Shown here: one piece after another, positions 15,868 to 25,044 of the stretch
Layout: the number at the start of each line of letters is the position of its first letter
Numbering within the stretch: the first letter of the stretch is position 1
NCBI GenBank assembly: GCA_019415335.1
Contig: DXKH01000099.1
Location: forward strand, 1-46,203
Direction: 5' to 3'
Length of the DNA: 46,203 nucleotides
Source: Citrobacter sp.
Lineage (GTDB): Bacteria; Pseudomonadota; Gammaproteobacteria; Enterobacterales; Enterobacteriaceae
The notes under the pieces: generated by a model
Seen by the model: only the letters and a program-made list of their open reading frames with translations
The model's database searches: none
What the model was told of the DNA's origin: nothing
Program-made: the position numbers and the translations under genes

Positions 15868-15901
15868 TACAAAGCATTAAACGAGACGTTAAGGATTTGG
15901 T

Positions 15902-16462
15902 ATGACAAGCGCCCTCAGTGTAAAGCTGCGCCCGCTGGAGCGTGAAGATTTACGTTTTGTTCATCAACTCGACAACAACGCCAGCGTAATGCGTTACTGG
16001 TTTGAAGAGCCTTACGAAGCGTTCGTCGAGTTGTCCGATCTCTACGATAAGCACATTCACGACCAGAGCGAACGTCGCTTCGTCGTGGAATGTGACGGTG
16101 AGAAAGCTGGCCTGGTCGAACTGGTTGAAATCAACCATGTTCACCGTCGCGCTGAATTTCAGATCATTATTTCCCCGGAATACCAGGGAAAGGGTCTGGC
16201 CTCACGAGCCGCTAAACTGGCGATGGACTACGGATTTACCGTACTTAACCTCTATAAGCTGTACCTCATCGTTGATAAAGAGAATGAAAAGGCAATCCAC
16301 ATCTACCGTAAGCTGGGCTTTATGGTTGAAGGTGAACTGATTCATGAATTCTTTATTAACGGTGAATACCGCAACACGATCCGGATGTGCATCTTCCAGC
16401 ATCAGTACCTGGCCGAACATCGTTCGCCCGGTCCGACGATGTTAAAACCTACCGCGCAGTAA
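15902..16462 (+). CDS. speG: Spermidine N1-acetyltransferase SpeG
   Basis: A 186-aa GNAT-family enzyme that acetylates spermidine and spermine with acetyl-CoA in the cytoplasm and so removes polyamine excess. The acetyl-CoA loop is visible as [20 protein letters not shown] (about residues 88-107), and the [11 protein letters not shown] segment with its tyrosine follows. Length equals E. coli SpeG. AAGGATTTGGT precedes MTSALSVK. The mdtUJI spermidine-export operon lies about 22 kb away in the same window. Confidence 0.97.
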   Translation: MTSALSVKLRPLEREDLRFVHQLDNNASVMRYWFEEPYEAFVELSDLYDKHIHDQSERRFVVECDGEKAGLVELVEINHVHRRAEFQIIISPEYQGKGLASRAAKLAMDYGFTVLNLYKLYLIVDKENEKAIHIYRKLGFMVEGELIHEFFINGEYRNTIRMCIFQHQYLAEHRSPGPTMLKPTAQ

Positions 16463-16474
16463 TCGCTGCGCGGT
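16451..16474. terminator. Bidirectional stem-loop between speG and ynfC
   Basis: ACCGCGCAG-TAATCG-CTGCGCGGT, a perfect 9-bp stem that includes the speG stop codon in its loop. It separates convergent speG and ynfC. No T-run is present. Confidence 0.6.
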
Positions 16475-16478
16475 CATC

Positions 16479-17189
16479 TTAATAGTAATCGATGGTATTT
16501 TTGATCGTGTAATTGTGTTCGACCACGGGTTTAACGCTTTCATCGACAATCACCAGCGTACAGTCCGTGGGATTGGCGTGACGGTCATAGTCACAGGTTT
16601 GCTTAACGTTCCCCAGAGGGTGATCGTTAAGCAGGCTTACCGCCGTGTAATCCAGCTTCTTACGCGGATCGGTCGACGGTTTTGCGCTGACGGATAACGT
16701 CTGGTCCTTGCTGACCGTGGTTTTGCCGAGCGGATACCCTTCTGCATCGTAGCGATACTGAACTTTCATCTCTTTTCCCGTCGCGGCAACGACAAAGCCA
16801 TTATCATCGGTATCCCAGACAACGCCCGCCGAAGGCAGTTCTGCGAGCTGGCATTTCCCCTGTAACCGCACCTTTTTCTCCAGCGTTTCAGCATCACGAT
16901 AATAGTTCGCATCCAGCACCAGCGCCACGGCGGTATTGTTTTCGAGATCGTGAAGCTCCAGCGAGTCAAAACAGCCTTCCTCAGACAGGGTGCCGTTGAC
17001 ACGTTTCGCCACTTCCCCCTTTTCATTAAGTAAGGTCTGGCTGAAGTCTTTTACCGGTCCGCGCAAGGGGTCAAAGTCAAATTCATTAGAAAAGCTGGCC
17101 ATTTCCGGCGTAAAGGAGAGTGGCACCGAACTGTTGTCACATCCCACCAGCGCAGTGCAGAACGCGAAAAGAAATATCTGTTTTTTCAC
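16479..17189 (-). CDS. ynfC: Lipoprotein YnfC (UPF0257)
   Basis: A 236-aa predicted lipoprotein with a lipobox LVGC; C17 would be lipidated and is followed by D18, which in E. coli favours retention in the inner membrane. The remainder matches E. coli YnfC (DPRKKLDYTAVSLLNDHPLG block). It is convergent with speG. A poor ribosome site (GGGGAACC) precedes the ATG. Function unknown. Confidence 0.93.
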   Translation of the reverse strand: MKKQIFLFAFCTALVGCDNSSVPLSFTPEMASFSNEFDFDPLRGPVKDFSQTLLNEKGEVAKRVNGTLSEEGCFDSLELHDLENNTAVALVLDANYYRDAETLEKKVRLQGKCQLAELPSAGVVWDTDDNGFVVAATGKEMKVQYRYDAEGYPLGKTTVSKDQTLSVSAKPSTDPRKKLDYTAVSLLNDHPLGNVKQTCDYDRHANPTDCTLVIVDESVKPVVEHNYTIKNTIDYY

Positions 17190-17318
17190 AGGTTCCCCGA
17201 AAAAAAAGGATGATATTCAGTCATAGTAGCAAAGACTGTCGTTTACTGTATACCTGCACGAAAGTGCCAGAAACAGGGGCAAAACGTGACCAGACTTCAC
17301 TGATTCCACTCATGTTAA

Positions 17319-17332
17319 TTGATCAAAATCAA
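17319..17332. promoter_or_regulatory. Perfect FNR box
   Basis: TTGATCAAAATCAA matches TTGAT-N4-ATCAA at every conserved base. On the plus strand a start near 17367 would place it at -41.5, with CAGTAT or the neighbouring AGTATT as -10; on the minus strand toward ynfC I see no good -10. The nearest plus-strand gene is the autotransporter, over 400 bp away. Confidence 0.65.
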
Positions 17333-17406
17333 ACTAATGTGTATCAGTTTTTTGCAGTATTCCTAAAATATTCTCCTCACCGCATTTAAGTAATGATTAC
17401 CCGCCA

Positions 17407-17461
17407 AATGACTAGTCGATTAGTCATTCCCTTGACAATGAAAATTACTCATCTTGCATAT
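17407..17461 (+). promoter_or_regulatory. Candidate operator/promoter of the autotransporter gene
   Basis: A 22-bp palindrome AATGACTA-GTCGAT-TAGTCATT (17407-17428) abuts a consensus -35 TTGACA (17432-17437). A candidate -10 GCATAT follows after 18 bp. A repressor bound at the palindrome would cover the -35. The 5' leader would be about 320 nt. Confidence 0.45.
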
Positions 17462-17714
17462 CCATTATCTCATTGTATAAGGATAATTATTTGTACGATT
17501 CCTATTATTTTAAATAACCTTAATAAGACATTTTATTTACCAAAAAACAGTTAAGATCTTATATAAGAAAATAAGTAATATATTAAATAGATAAAACCTA
17601 TTAAACATTCCAATAATTAATAAATATAACCATTTCTCTATCCTCAATCATGCAAATAAAATACGTCTTAGAAAGCATAATTTATTTTCACACATTAAAT
17701 CGCGTTCAACGCCA

Positions 17715-17755
17715 TGCACTAGCGAGTTTTTTTCAATACCCGTCGTTAGTGTGCA
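17715..17755 (+). promoter_or_regulatory. Stem-loop just before the autotransporter start
   Basis: TGCACTAGCGA (17715-17725) can pair with TCGTTAG(TG)TGCA (17743-17755), leaving a 2-base bulge and a T-rich loop. It ends 31 bases before the chosen ATG and could affect translation. Confidence 0.35.
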
Positions 17756-17786
17756 CACCAGGTAATCTCTTATGGAAGAGACCATT

Positions 17787-20363
17787 ATGAACATTAAAAA
17801 CTTGTATCATTCAAAATCGTTGCTCGCCATTGCTATTGCTATTGCATTAGCAGTACAAACAGCCGCCGCAGCGAATGTGGATAATATCAATCTATTAGCT
17901 ATTACACCTCCGACCGGAGGCAACAGTATTGTCCTTGTTAATAACAATGACTCACTCACCCTTTCTAAAACAGAAAATACAGAGAGTTACTGGAATAACT
18001 TCAGAATATTACGCGTTGGTGACGCTAGCGCAGGATCAATGGTCATTGACGGGCGAGATATCTTGACATCAACAGGTGCGGAGATTGGCCGTGCGGGGAC
18101 AGGTTCCGTGACATTAACCAATGGCGCAACCTGGGAATTGAATAATTCGTTCATTCAAGTTGGATTAGATAACGGTAATGGCATACTGAATGTGTATAAC
18201 GGCAGCAAAATCACCGGTGTTGCTGAATTACGCGTCGGCGAATTTTACGACAACGCCAGCGGCGTGGTTTCCATTGATGGCGCGAACTCAGAAGTTGCCA
18301 CCGCTTTTACCCTCGTAGGCGATCAGGCAAACGGTATGCTGTTGATTACCAATGGCGGCAAACTGTCCGCATCAAGACATATGAGTATTGGCTATACCGG
18401 CAATGGCTACGGTGAAACACGGGTCGATGGCGCCAACTCACTGCTGGACGTAACCGAGGCAATCAATCTGGGCGGCGTCAGCTCAAGCTCGAATAATACC
18501 GCCGTCGCCATCCTCACCGTCAGCAACGGCGGAACGGCGAAGTCCGGCACCGTGATTCGGGTGGGCTATGGCAATGGCAGCACCAGTACGTTGAATATCG
18601 GCGGCGCGCAGGGTGAAGCCGAACAGGCTGCGGGTAAGATTGACGCACCGCGAATCTGGCTGGGTAATACCAACGGTCAGAAAACCGCGATTCTGAACTT
18701 TAACCATTACAGCCCTGACTTCCTGCTGACCTCTCTGATTGATGGTGCAGGTGAAGTTAATCATGTCGGTTCCGGTATCACCACACTGACGGGGGCCAAT
18801 ACCTACAGCGGCAACACCCTTGTTTCAAAAGGGACGCTTCGTGCAGGCGCGGAGAATACGTTTAGCGCCGCGTCAGATTACACCGTCAACGATGGCGCAA
18901 GTCTGGATCTCAATGGTTACTCGCAAACCCTGAACTCGCTGGATCTGGCAGGCACGGCAACGCTCTCCTCCCCATCACAAGCCAGAGCGGCGTTTACCCC
19001 AACCACGCTAACCATCAGCGGCAATTACACGGGTAACAACGGCCTGCTGGCCTTGCGTACCGTGCTGGGTGATGACCTTTCGGCGACCGATAAACTGATC
19101 GTTCGTGGCGATACCAGCGGCACCACGCGTGTCAGCGTCACCAACGCTGGCGGCAGTGGTTCGCAGACGGTAGAAGGTATCCCGATTGTAGAAGTAGAAG
19201 GTGCTTCCAACGGTACCTTTGTGAAAGAAGGTCGTATCGTCGCAGGCGCCTACGACTACAACATCATCAAAAAGAACAACCAGAACTGGCATCTGACCAG
19301 CGAGGCCATTGCGCAACCATTACCGCCGGATGAACCTGCACCAGCTTCACCGGAAACACCAGAACAGCCGATTCCCCAACCTGGTGAACATCAGTATCGT
19401 CCGGAAACCGGCAGCTATCTGGCGAACGCCCTTGCGGCCAACACGCTGTTCACCACCCGGCTTCACGATCGCCTGGGTGAAACCCAATACACCGACGCCT
19501 TAACCGGCGAACAGAAAGTCACCAGCCTGTGGATGCGTCATGTCGGTGGACATAACCGCTTCAAGGACGGTTCCGGACAGCTCAGCACCCAGAGCAACCG
19601 TTATGTGATGCAACTGGGCGGTGACATTGCGCAGTGGAGTACCGACGGTCTGGATCGCTGGCATCTGGGCCTGATGGCCGGTTATGCCAACAGCAAGAGC
19701 CGCAGCCACTCCAGCCTGACCGGCTACACCTCACGCGGGGAGATCAGCGGCTACAGCGCCGGCCTGTACGGTACCTGGTATGCCAACGACACTGATAAAA
19801 CAGGGGCTTACGTCGATGGCTGGATGCTCTACAACTGGTTTGATAACACCGTGTCCGGACAGGGTCTGGCGTCCGAAAAATATGACTCGGACGGCATCAC
19901 CGCCTCTGTCGAAACGGGCTACACCTGGAAACTGGCCGAACTCAGCGAGCGTAATGCGCTGTACATTCAGCCTAAAGTCCAGGTCACCTGGATGGACGTG
20001 CAGGCCGATACTCACGTTGAGAAAAACGGCACCCGCGTAGTGGATAAAACCGACGGCAATCTGCAAACACGACTGGGCGTGAAAGCGTACCTGCAAGGGC
20101 ATAACGCCATGGATGACGACAAAAGTCGCACCTTCCAGCCGTTCGTCGAAGCCAACTGGATCCACAACACGCAGAATTACAGCGTGCAGATGGACGACAT
20201 CAACAACGACGTGAAAGGTAGCCGCAATATTGGCGAACTGAAAGCCGGTGTTGAAGGTCAACTGACGAAGAACGTCACCCTGTGGGGTAACGTCGCCCAG
20301 CAGGTTGGCGACAACGGCTACAGCGATACGCAAGGTATGTTAGGGCTGAAATACAGTTTCTAA
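17787..20363 (+). CDS. Type Va autotransporter (AIDA-I-like adhesin)
   Basis: An 858-aa surface protein. Signal peptide: about residues 1-29, with a long hydrophobic run ending TAAAA. Passenger: about 30-500, a beta-helix built of degenerate repeats with recurring NGG/DGANS turns and GxLNI strands (T5SS/PEP-type repeats), then a passenger-associated transport repeat at about 320-357 (GSGITTLTGANTYSGNT). A proline-rich linker (about 515-545) leads to a C-terminal 12-strand beta-barrel of about 285 residues that ends in LKYSF, the BAM recognition signal with terminal Phe. No protease triad was seen, so an adhesin or biofilm role is likely. The first part of the gene is AT-rich, the barrel has normal composition. 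An ATG at 17772 is an alternative start. It interrupts the E. coli-like ynfC-ynfD order. Confidence 0.92.
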   Translation: MNIKNLYHSKSLLAIAIAIALAVQTAAAANVDNINLLAITPPTGGNSIVLVNNNDSLTLSKTENTESYWNNFRILRVGDASAGSMVIDGRDILTSTGAEIGRAGTGSVTLTNGATWELNNSFIQVGLDNGNGILNVYNGSKITGVAELRVGEFYDNASGVVSIDGANSEVATAFTLVGDQANGMLLITNGGKLSASRHMSIGYTGNGYGETRVDGANSLLDVTEAINLGGVSSSSNNTAVAILTVSNGGTAKSGTVIRVGYGNGSTSTLNIGGAQGEAEQAAGKIDAPRIWLGNTNGQKTAILNFNHYSPDFLLTSLIDGAGEVNHVGSGITTLTGANTYSGNTLVSKGTLRAGAENTFSAASDYTVNDGASLDLNGYSQTLNSLDLAGTATLSSPSQARAAFTPTTLTISGNYTGNNGLLALRTVLGDDLSATDKLIVRGDTSGTTRVSVTNAGGSGSQTVEGIPIVEVEGASNGTFVKEGRIVAGAYDYNIIKKNNQNWHLTSEAIAQPLPPDEPAPASPETPEQPIPQPGEHQYRPETGSYLANALAANTLFTTRLHDRLGETQYTDALTGEQKVTSLWMRHVGGHNRFKDGSGQLSTQSNRYVMQLGGDIAQWSTDGLDRWHLGLMAGYANSKSRSHSSLTGYTSRGEISGYSAGLYGTWYANDTDKTGAYVDGWMLYNWFDNTVSGQGLASEKYDSDGITASVETGYTWKLAELSERNALYIQPKVQVTWMDVQADTHVEKNGTRVVDKTDGNLQTRLGVKAYLQGHNAMDDDKSRTFQPFVEANWIHNTQNYSVQMDDINNDVKGSRNIGELKAGVEGQLTKNVTLWGNVAQQVGDNGYSDTQGMLGLKYSF

Positions 20364-20395
20364 TCCCTCTCCCGTGGCAACGCGGGGGTTTTCTC

Positions 20396-20428
20396 ACAAA
20401 CCCTGACCTCGTCGGGGTTTGTGTTTTT
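20396..20428 (+). terminator. Rho-independent terminator of the autotransporter gene
   Basis: ACAAACCC pairs with GGGTTTGT across an 11-base loop and is followed by GTTTTT. A smaller hairpin, CCCGTG-GCAA-CGCGGG, lies just before it (20371-20386). Confidence 0.8.
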
Positions 20429-20478
20429 GGGGAGTAAAGCGATCTTTCAGATTCATCAACAGGTTGGCGGCCATGACA

Positions 20479-20504
20479 ATTGCTTACACTAGCAATGCTA
20501 TGCT
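20479..20504 (+). promoter_or_regulatory. Candidate ynfD promoter with inverted repeat
   Basis: An extended -10 TGC-TATGCT (20496-20504) lies 32 bases before the ynfD start. ATTGCT-TACACT-AGCAAT (20479-20496) is an inverted repeat in the spacer and may be an operator. Confidence 0.4.
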
Positions 20505-20535
20505 TATTTTGAGCATCTCAACAATGGAGCTGATG

Positions 20536-20841
20536 ATGAAATTATCCCGAGGACTACTGACAGGCATTCTGCTGACCGCCTCCCCGCTGGTTTTTGCCGC
20601 CCCTAATTCTTGCGAACGCGTCAAGAGTGATATTGAGCAGCGCATCATCAATAACGGCGTGCCGGAGGCCAATTTCACCCTGAGCATCGTGCCGAACGAT
20701 CAGGCTGACCAACCGGACTCACAGGTCGTCGGTCACTGTGCCAACGACACGCATAAAATTCTCTATACCCGAACCAGCAGTGGTAATGCCCCCGCCAGCA
20801 CTACGCCTTCTCAGGATGGCGCTAGCGCCGAACCGCAGTAA
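20536..20841 (+). CDS. ynfD: Periplasmic DUF1161 protein YnfD
   Basis: A 101-aa protein starting MKLSRGLLTG, with a signal peptide (cleavage after VFA, residue 21) and a DUF1161 domain: APNSCERVKSDIEQRI, then VVGHCANDTHKILYTR. Two cysteines may pair in the periplasm. The C-terminal 20 residues are low-complexity (Ser/Ala/Pro/Thr). Length equals E. coli YnfD. GGAG 6 bases before this ATG fixes the start; further in-frame ATGs reach back to 20419 but overlap the promoter. Function unknown. Confidence 0.92.
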   Translation: MKLSRGLLTGILLTASPLVFAAPNSCERVKSDIEQRIINNGVPEANFTLSIVPNDQADQPDSQVVGHCANDTHKILYTRTSSGNAPASTTPSQDGASAEPQ

Positions 20842-20857
20842 TTCCGCCTGTTTTTCC

Positions 20858-20878
20858 CCCTCCGGCAACGGAGGGTTT
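20858..20878 (+). terminator. Stem-loop after ynfD
   Basis: CCCTCCG-GCAA-CGGAGGG, a 7-bp stem with a GNRA loop followed by TTT. Likely terminator with a short U-tract. Confidence 0.65.
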
Positions 20879-20887
20879 CCCTCACTT

Positions 20888-20928
20888 TTGATATGGATTA
20901 ATAACCTCTACCCATGAAGGGGTAAAAT
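20888..20928 (+). promoter_or_regulatory. ynfF promoter with FNR box and NarL/NarP 7-2-7 site
   Basis: TTGATATGGATTAA (20888-20901) matches the FNR box at 9/10. A -10 TAAAAT (20923-20928) puts the start near 20935, with the FNR box at about -41. TACCCATGAAGGGGTA (20909-20924) is a perfect pair of NarL heptamers (TACYYMT) in the inverted 7-2-7 form and overlaps the -10, which fits nitrate repression as known for E. coli ynfE. The leader to the ynfF ATG is about 180 nt; nothing further was recognised in it. Confidence 0.8.
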
Positions 20929-21114
20929 TCATTTCTGTTTAGCATGTCTCTGATATCGCTATAGAAAATATTATACAGCGTTATGATTTGAAGGTGCAGC
21001 ATCGGCACAATCTCTTCAATACCACACTGATTAATACAGAAAAAGAATGAATGGCTGTTCCCGAGGACAGGGACGCCACCAGGTCAATTTTTGACATTAG
21101 CAAAGTGAGCAACC

Positions 21115-23550
21115 ATGAAAATCACCACGCCTGAGAATCTCATGACGGCCAGTATCAGCCGCCGTAGTCTGGTGAAATCATCCGCCATTGGCAGCCTTGC
21201 GCTTGCCAGTAGCGCTTTCACCCTTCCTTTCAGCCGCATCGCCCGCGCCGCAGATGGCATGACGCCAGCGCCGGTCGAAGAAAAAGCGGTCTGGAGTTCC
21301 TGTACCGTTAACTGCGGAAGCCGCTGCCTGCTGCGTCTGCACGTTAAAGATGACACGGTGTACTGGGTGGAATCAGATACCACCGGCAACGATGAGTACG
21401 GCAACCATCAGGTCCGCGCCTGCTTGCGCGGTCGTTCGATACGTCGGCGCATGAATCACCCGGACAGACTGAAATACCCGATGAAGCGGGTCGGCAAACG
21501 CGGCGAAGGCAAGTTTGAACGCATTTCCTGGGATGAAGCACTCGATACCATCGGCGACAACCTGAAGCGGATCCTGAAAGAGTATGGCAACGAGGCGGTC
21601 CACGTGCTGTACGGCACTGGCGTTGACGGTGGCAACATTACCAACTCCAACGTTCCTTACCGTCTGATGAACGCCTGCGGCGGCTACCTTAGCCGTTACG
21701 GCAGTTACAGTACCGCGCAAATCAGCGCCGCCATGAGCTACATGTTTGGCAGTAACGATGGCAACAGCCCGGATGACATTGCCAACACGAAACTGGTGGT
21801 GATGTTTGGCAACAACCCTGCGGAAACTCGTATGAGCGGCGGTGGCGTCACTTACTACGTTGAGCAGGCACGCGAACGTTCAAATGCACGAATGATTGTG
21901 ATCGATCCGCGTTATAACGACACTGCCGCCGGACGTGAAGACGAATGGTTGCCCATCCGCCCCGGCACCGACGGCGCACTGGCGGCTGCGATTGCCTGGG
22001 TGCTGATTACAGAAGATCTGGTCGACAAGCCGTTCCTCGACAAATATTGCGTCGGCTATGATGAAACCACCCTGCCTGCCGACGCGCCGCGTAACGCGCA
22101 CTACAAGGCCTATATTCTCGGTGAAGGCCCGGATGGCATCGCCAAAACCCCGGAGTGGGCTTCTCATATCACCAGTATTCCGGCAGATAAAATCATTCAA
22201 CTGGCGCGTGAAATTGGTTCGGCGAAACCGGCCTATATTTGCCAGGGCTGGGGACCTCAGCGTCACTCCAACGGCGAGCAAACCGCGCGGGCGATCGCCA
22301 TGCTGTCGGTGCTCACCGGTAACGTCGGTATCAACGGCGGCAACTCAGGCGTCCGTGAAGGCACCTGGGATCTCGGTGTGGAATGGTTTTCGATGCTTGA
22401 TAACCCGGTGAAAACGCAAATCTCCGTATTCACCTGGACCGACGCTATCGATCACGGCACCGAAATGACCGCCACACGCGACGGCGTGCGGGGTAAAGAT
22501 AAGCTGGATGTTCCCATCAAATTCATGTGGTGTTACGCCAGCAATACGCTGATTAACCAGCACGGCAATATCGCCCACACTCACGAGGTGCTACAGGACG
22601 ACAGCAAGTGCGAAATGATTGTCGGCATCGAACATTTTATGACGGCGTCGGCGAAGTATTGCGACATTCTGCTGCCGGATTTAATGCCGACCGAACAGGA
22701 AGACCTGATCTCCCACGAATCCGCCGGCAACATGGGCTATGTGATCCTCGGTCAGCCCGCGACGTCAGCGAAGTTTGAAAGAAAGCCAATCTACTGGATG
22801 CTCAGTGAAGTCGCCCGCCGACTCGGTCCGGACGTCTACCAGACGTTCACCGAAGGACGTTCGCAGCATGAATGGGTGAAATACCTGCATGCGAAGACCA
22901 AAGAACGCAATCCGGAAATGCCGGGTTATGAAGAGATGAAGCAAACCGGTATCTTCAAGAAAAAATGCCCGGAGGAGCATTACGTCGCCTTCCGCGCCTT
23001 CCGCGAAGATCCAAACGCTAACCCGCTGAAAACGCCGTCAGGGAAAATTGAAATTTACTCTGCGCGACTCGCCACCATTGCCGAGACCTGGGAGCTGAAG
23101 AAGGATGAGATAATCCATCCTCTGCCCGCCTATGCCCCCGGTTTTGACGGCTGGGACGATCCGATCCGCAAAACGTACCCACTGCAGCTCACCGGGTTCC
23201 ACTACAAGGCGCGCACCCACTCCAGTTACGGTAACATCGACGTCCTGCAACAGGCCTGCCCGCAGGAGATCTGGATTAACCCAATTGACGCCAGCGCACG
23301 TGGGATTCAACACGGCGACACCGTCCGGGTGTTTAACAACAACGGACAAATGCTGATCCCCGCCAAAGTGACCCCACGCATTCTGCCCGGCGTCACGGCC
23401 ATTGGTCAGGGGGCGTGGCTCAAAGCCGATATGTTTGGCGATCAGATCGATCACGGTGGCTCCATTAACATCCTGACGTCGCACCGCCCTTCGCCGCTGG
23501 CCAAAGGCAATCCTTCGCACAGTAATCTTGTTCAGGTTGAAAAGGTCTAA
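21115..23550 (+). CDS. ynfF: Molybdopterin oxidoreductase catalytic subunit YnfF (DMSO reductase family)
   Basis: An 811-aa periplasmic catalytic subunit. The Tat signal has SRRSLVK at residues 15-21. The [4Fe-4S] ligands are C63, C67, C71 and C103. The YGSYS block (195-199) holds the likely molybdenum-ligand serine. Sequence follows E. coli YnfF closely; E. coli has two paralogues, ynfE and ynfF, while only one is found here. In E. coli the proteins take part in selenate reduction and can replace parts of DmsABC. It is the first gene of an operon with ynfG (10 bp on), ynfH and dmsD. GTGAG precedes the ATG weakly. Confidence 0.95.
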   Translation: MKITTPENLMTASISRRSLVKSSAIGSLALASSAFTLPFSRIARAADGMTPAPVEEKAVWSSCTVNCGSRCLLRLHVKDDTVYWVESDTTGNDEYGNHQVRACLRGRSIRRRMNHPDRLKYPMKRVGKRGEGKFERISWDEALDTIGDNLKRILKEYGNEAVHVLYGTGVDGGNITNSNVPYRLMNACGGYLSRYGSYSTAQISAAMSYMFGSNDGNSPDDIANTKLVVMFGNNPAETRMSGGGVTYYVEQARERSNARMIVIDPRYNDTAAGREDEWLPIRPGTDGALAAAIAWVLITEDLVDKPFLDKYCVGYDETTLPADAPRNAHYKAYILGEGPDGIAKTPEWASHITSIPADKIIQLAREIGSAKPAYICQGWGPQRHSNGEQTARAIAMLSVLTGNVGINGGNSGVREGTWDLGVEWFSMLDNPVKTQISVFTWTDAIDHGTEMTATRDGVRGKDKLDVPIKFMWCYASNTLINQHGNIAHTHEVLQDDSKCEMIVGIEHFMTASAKYCDILLPDLMPTEQEDLISHESAGNMGYVILGQPATSAKFERKPIYWMLSEVARRLGPDVYQTFTEGRSQHEWVKYLHAKTKERNPEMPGYEEMKQTGIFKKKCPEEHYVAFRAFREDPNANPLKTPSGKIEIYSARLATIAETWELKKDEIIHPLPAYAPGFDGWDDPIRKTYPLQLTGFHYKARTHSSYGNIDVLQQACPQEIWINPIDASARGIQHGDTVRVFNNNGQMLIPAKVTPRILPGVTAIGQGAWLKADMFGDQIDHGGSINILTSHRPSPLAKGNPSHSNLVQVEKV

Positions 23551-23560
23551 GGAGTAACCG

Positions 23561-24178
23561 ATGACAACTCAGTATGGATTTTTTATTGATTCCAGCCGTT
23601 GCACCGGGTGCAAAACCTGCGAACTGGCCTGCAAGGACTACAAGGATTTAACCCCGGATGTTAGCTTCCGCCGCATCTATGAATATGCGGGCGGTGACTG
23701 GCAGGAAGACAACGGCGTCTGGCATCAGAACGTCTTTGCCTACTATCTCTCTATTGCCTGTAACCACTGCGAGGACCCGGCCTGTACTAAAGTCTGCCCG
23801 AGCGGGGCGATGCACAAACGGGAAGATGGCTTTGTCGTGGTCGATGAAGATGTCTGCATCGGCTGTCGTTACTGCCATATGGCCTGTCCGTACGGCGCGC
23901 CGCAGTACAACGCCGCCAAAGGTCACATGACGAAGTGCGACGGCTGTCATGACCGGGTGGCGGAAGGCAAGAAACCGATCTGTGTCGAGTCTTGTCCGCT
24001 GCGCGCGCTGGATTTCGGTCCCATCGACGAACTGCGCAAGAAACACGGTGATCTGGCGGCGGTTGCGCCGCTGCCGGGCGCGCACTTCACGAAGCCGAGT
24101 ATTGTGATTAAACCGAATGCCAACAGTCGCCCGACCGGGGATACCACCGGTTATCTGGCGAATCCGAAGGAGGTGTAA
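23561..24178 (+). CDS. ynfG: Iron-sulfur electron-transfer subunit YnfG (DmsB-like)
   Basis: A 205-aa ferredoxin-like subunit with four cysteine groups for four [4Fe-4S] clusters: CTGCKTCELAC (about 14-24), CNHCEDPACTKVC (67-79), CIGCRYCHMAC (99-109) and CDGCHDRV followed by CVESC (126-145). It passes electrons from the membrane subunit YnfH to YnfF and has no signal of its own, so it is probably exported with YnfF. AAGGAGTAACCG precedes the ATG. It overlaps the ribosome site of ynfH at its 3' end. Confidence 0.97.
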   Translation: MTTQYGFFIDSSRCTGCKTCELACKDYKDLTPDVSFRRIYEYAGGDWQEDNGVWHQNVFAYYLSIACNHCEDPACTKVCPSGAMHKREDGFVVVDEDVCIGCRYCHMACPYGAPQYNAAKGHMTKCDGCHDRVAEGKKPICVESCPLRALDFGPIDELRKKHGDLAAVAPLPGAHFTKPSIVIKPNANSRPTGDTTGYLANPKEV

Positions 24179-24179
24179 A

Positions 24180-25037
24180 ATGGGAAATGGATGGCATGAA
24201 TGGCCGCTGGTGCTGTTTACGGTACTCGGCCAGTGCGTCGTGGGCGCACTGATTGTCAGTGGACTTGGCTGGTTTGCGATGAAAGACGATGCCGCCGCCC
24301 GACAGCGCCTGGTTCGCAGCATGTTTTTCCTCTGGCTGGTGATGGGGCTGGGATTCCTGGCGTCGATCATGCACCTGGGGTCACCGATGCGGGCATTCAA
24401 CTCACTCAATCGCATTGGCGCATCCGGGCTGAGCAATGAAATCGCCGCAGGCTCTGTCTTTTTCGCCGTGGGCGGACTCTGGTGGCTGGTTGCTGTACTG
24501 GGTAAAATGCCGCCCGCACTGGGAAAACTCTGGCTGCTGGTTAGCATGGTGCTGGGGATTGTCTTCGTCTGGGCGATGACCCGCGTTTACCTGATCGATA
24601 CCGTACCAACCTGGTATACTGGCTATACGACGCTGGCGTTCTTCATGACGGTGTTGCTTAGCGGCCCGCTGTTCGCGGCATTATTGCTGCGGGCGTCCCG
24701 TGTAACCTTTAATGGAACCCTGTTCGCCAGTATCAGCGTACTGGCGCTGCTGATCAGCGTGGTGGTCATCGTTCTGCAAGGCATGTCGCTGGCGACCATT
24801 CACAGTTCGGTTCAGCAGGCCTCTGCGCTGGTGCCGGATTACGCCGCTGTGCAGGTGTGGCGCGTGGTGCTGGTCGCTGCCGGACTGGGCTGTTGGATCT
24901 GCCCGCTGGTGCGCCGTAAAGAACCGCATGTTGCCGGGTTGCTGCTGGGACTGATCCTCGTGCTTGGCGGTGAAATCATTGGCCGCGGCCTGTTTTATGG
25001 CCTGCACATGACCGTCGGTATGGCGGTGGCAGGTTAA
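24180..25037 (+). CDS. ynfH: Membrane anchor subunit YnfH (DmsC-like)
   Basis: A 285-aa integral membrane protein with about eight helices that anchors the YnfFG dimer and oxidises menaquinol. The start MGNGWHEWPL is one base after the ynfG stop codon; GGAGGTG inside the end of ynfG is its ribosome site. An earlier in-frame ATG at 24117 lies within ynfG and has no such site. Sequence and length fit E. coli YnfH (284 aa). Confidence 0.95.
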   Translation: MGNGWHEWPLVLFTVLGQCVVGALIVSGLGWFAMKDDAAARQRLVRSMFFLWLVMGLGFLASIMHLGSPMRAFNSLNRIGASGLSNEIAAGSVFFAVGGLWWLVAVLGKMPPALGKLWLLVSMVLGIVFVWAMTRVYLIDTVPTWYTGYTTLAFFMTVLLSGPLFAALLLRASRVTFNGTLFASISVLALLISVVVIVLQGMSLATIHSSVQQASALVPDYAAVQVWRVVLVAAGLGCWICPLVRRKEPHVAGLLLGLILVLGGEIIGRGLFYGLHMTVGMAVAG

Positions 25038-25044
25038 CAAATCC

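Larger units (their letters stand above)
17190..17786. other. AT-rich 597-bp non-coding region before the autotransporter
   Basis: No ORF with a convincing ribosome site is seen. From about 17380 to 17700 the DNA is strikingly AT-rich compared with neighbouring genes, suggesting acquired DNA and likely H-NS binding. It holds a perfect FNR box, a 22-bp palindrome, a candidate promoter and a leader hairpin, listed separately. Confidence 0.7.

Noticed and set aside
17120..17389. An 89-codon plus-strand frame in the ynfC upstream region
   Set aside because: Its first part is antisense to ynfC, there is no ribosome site, and it runs through the FNR box.
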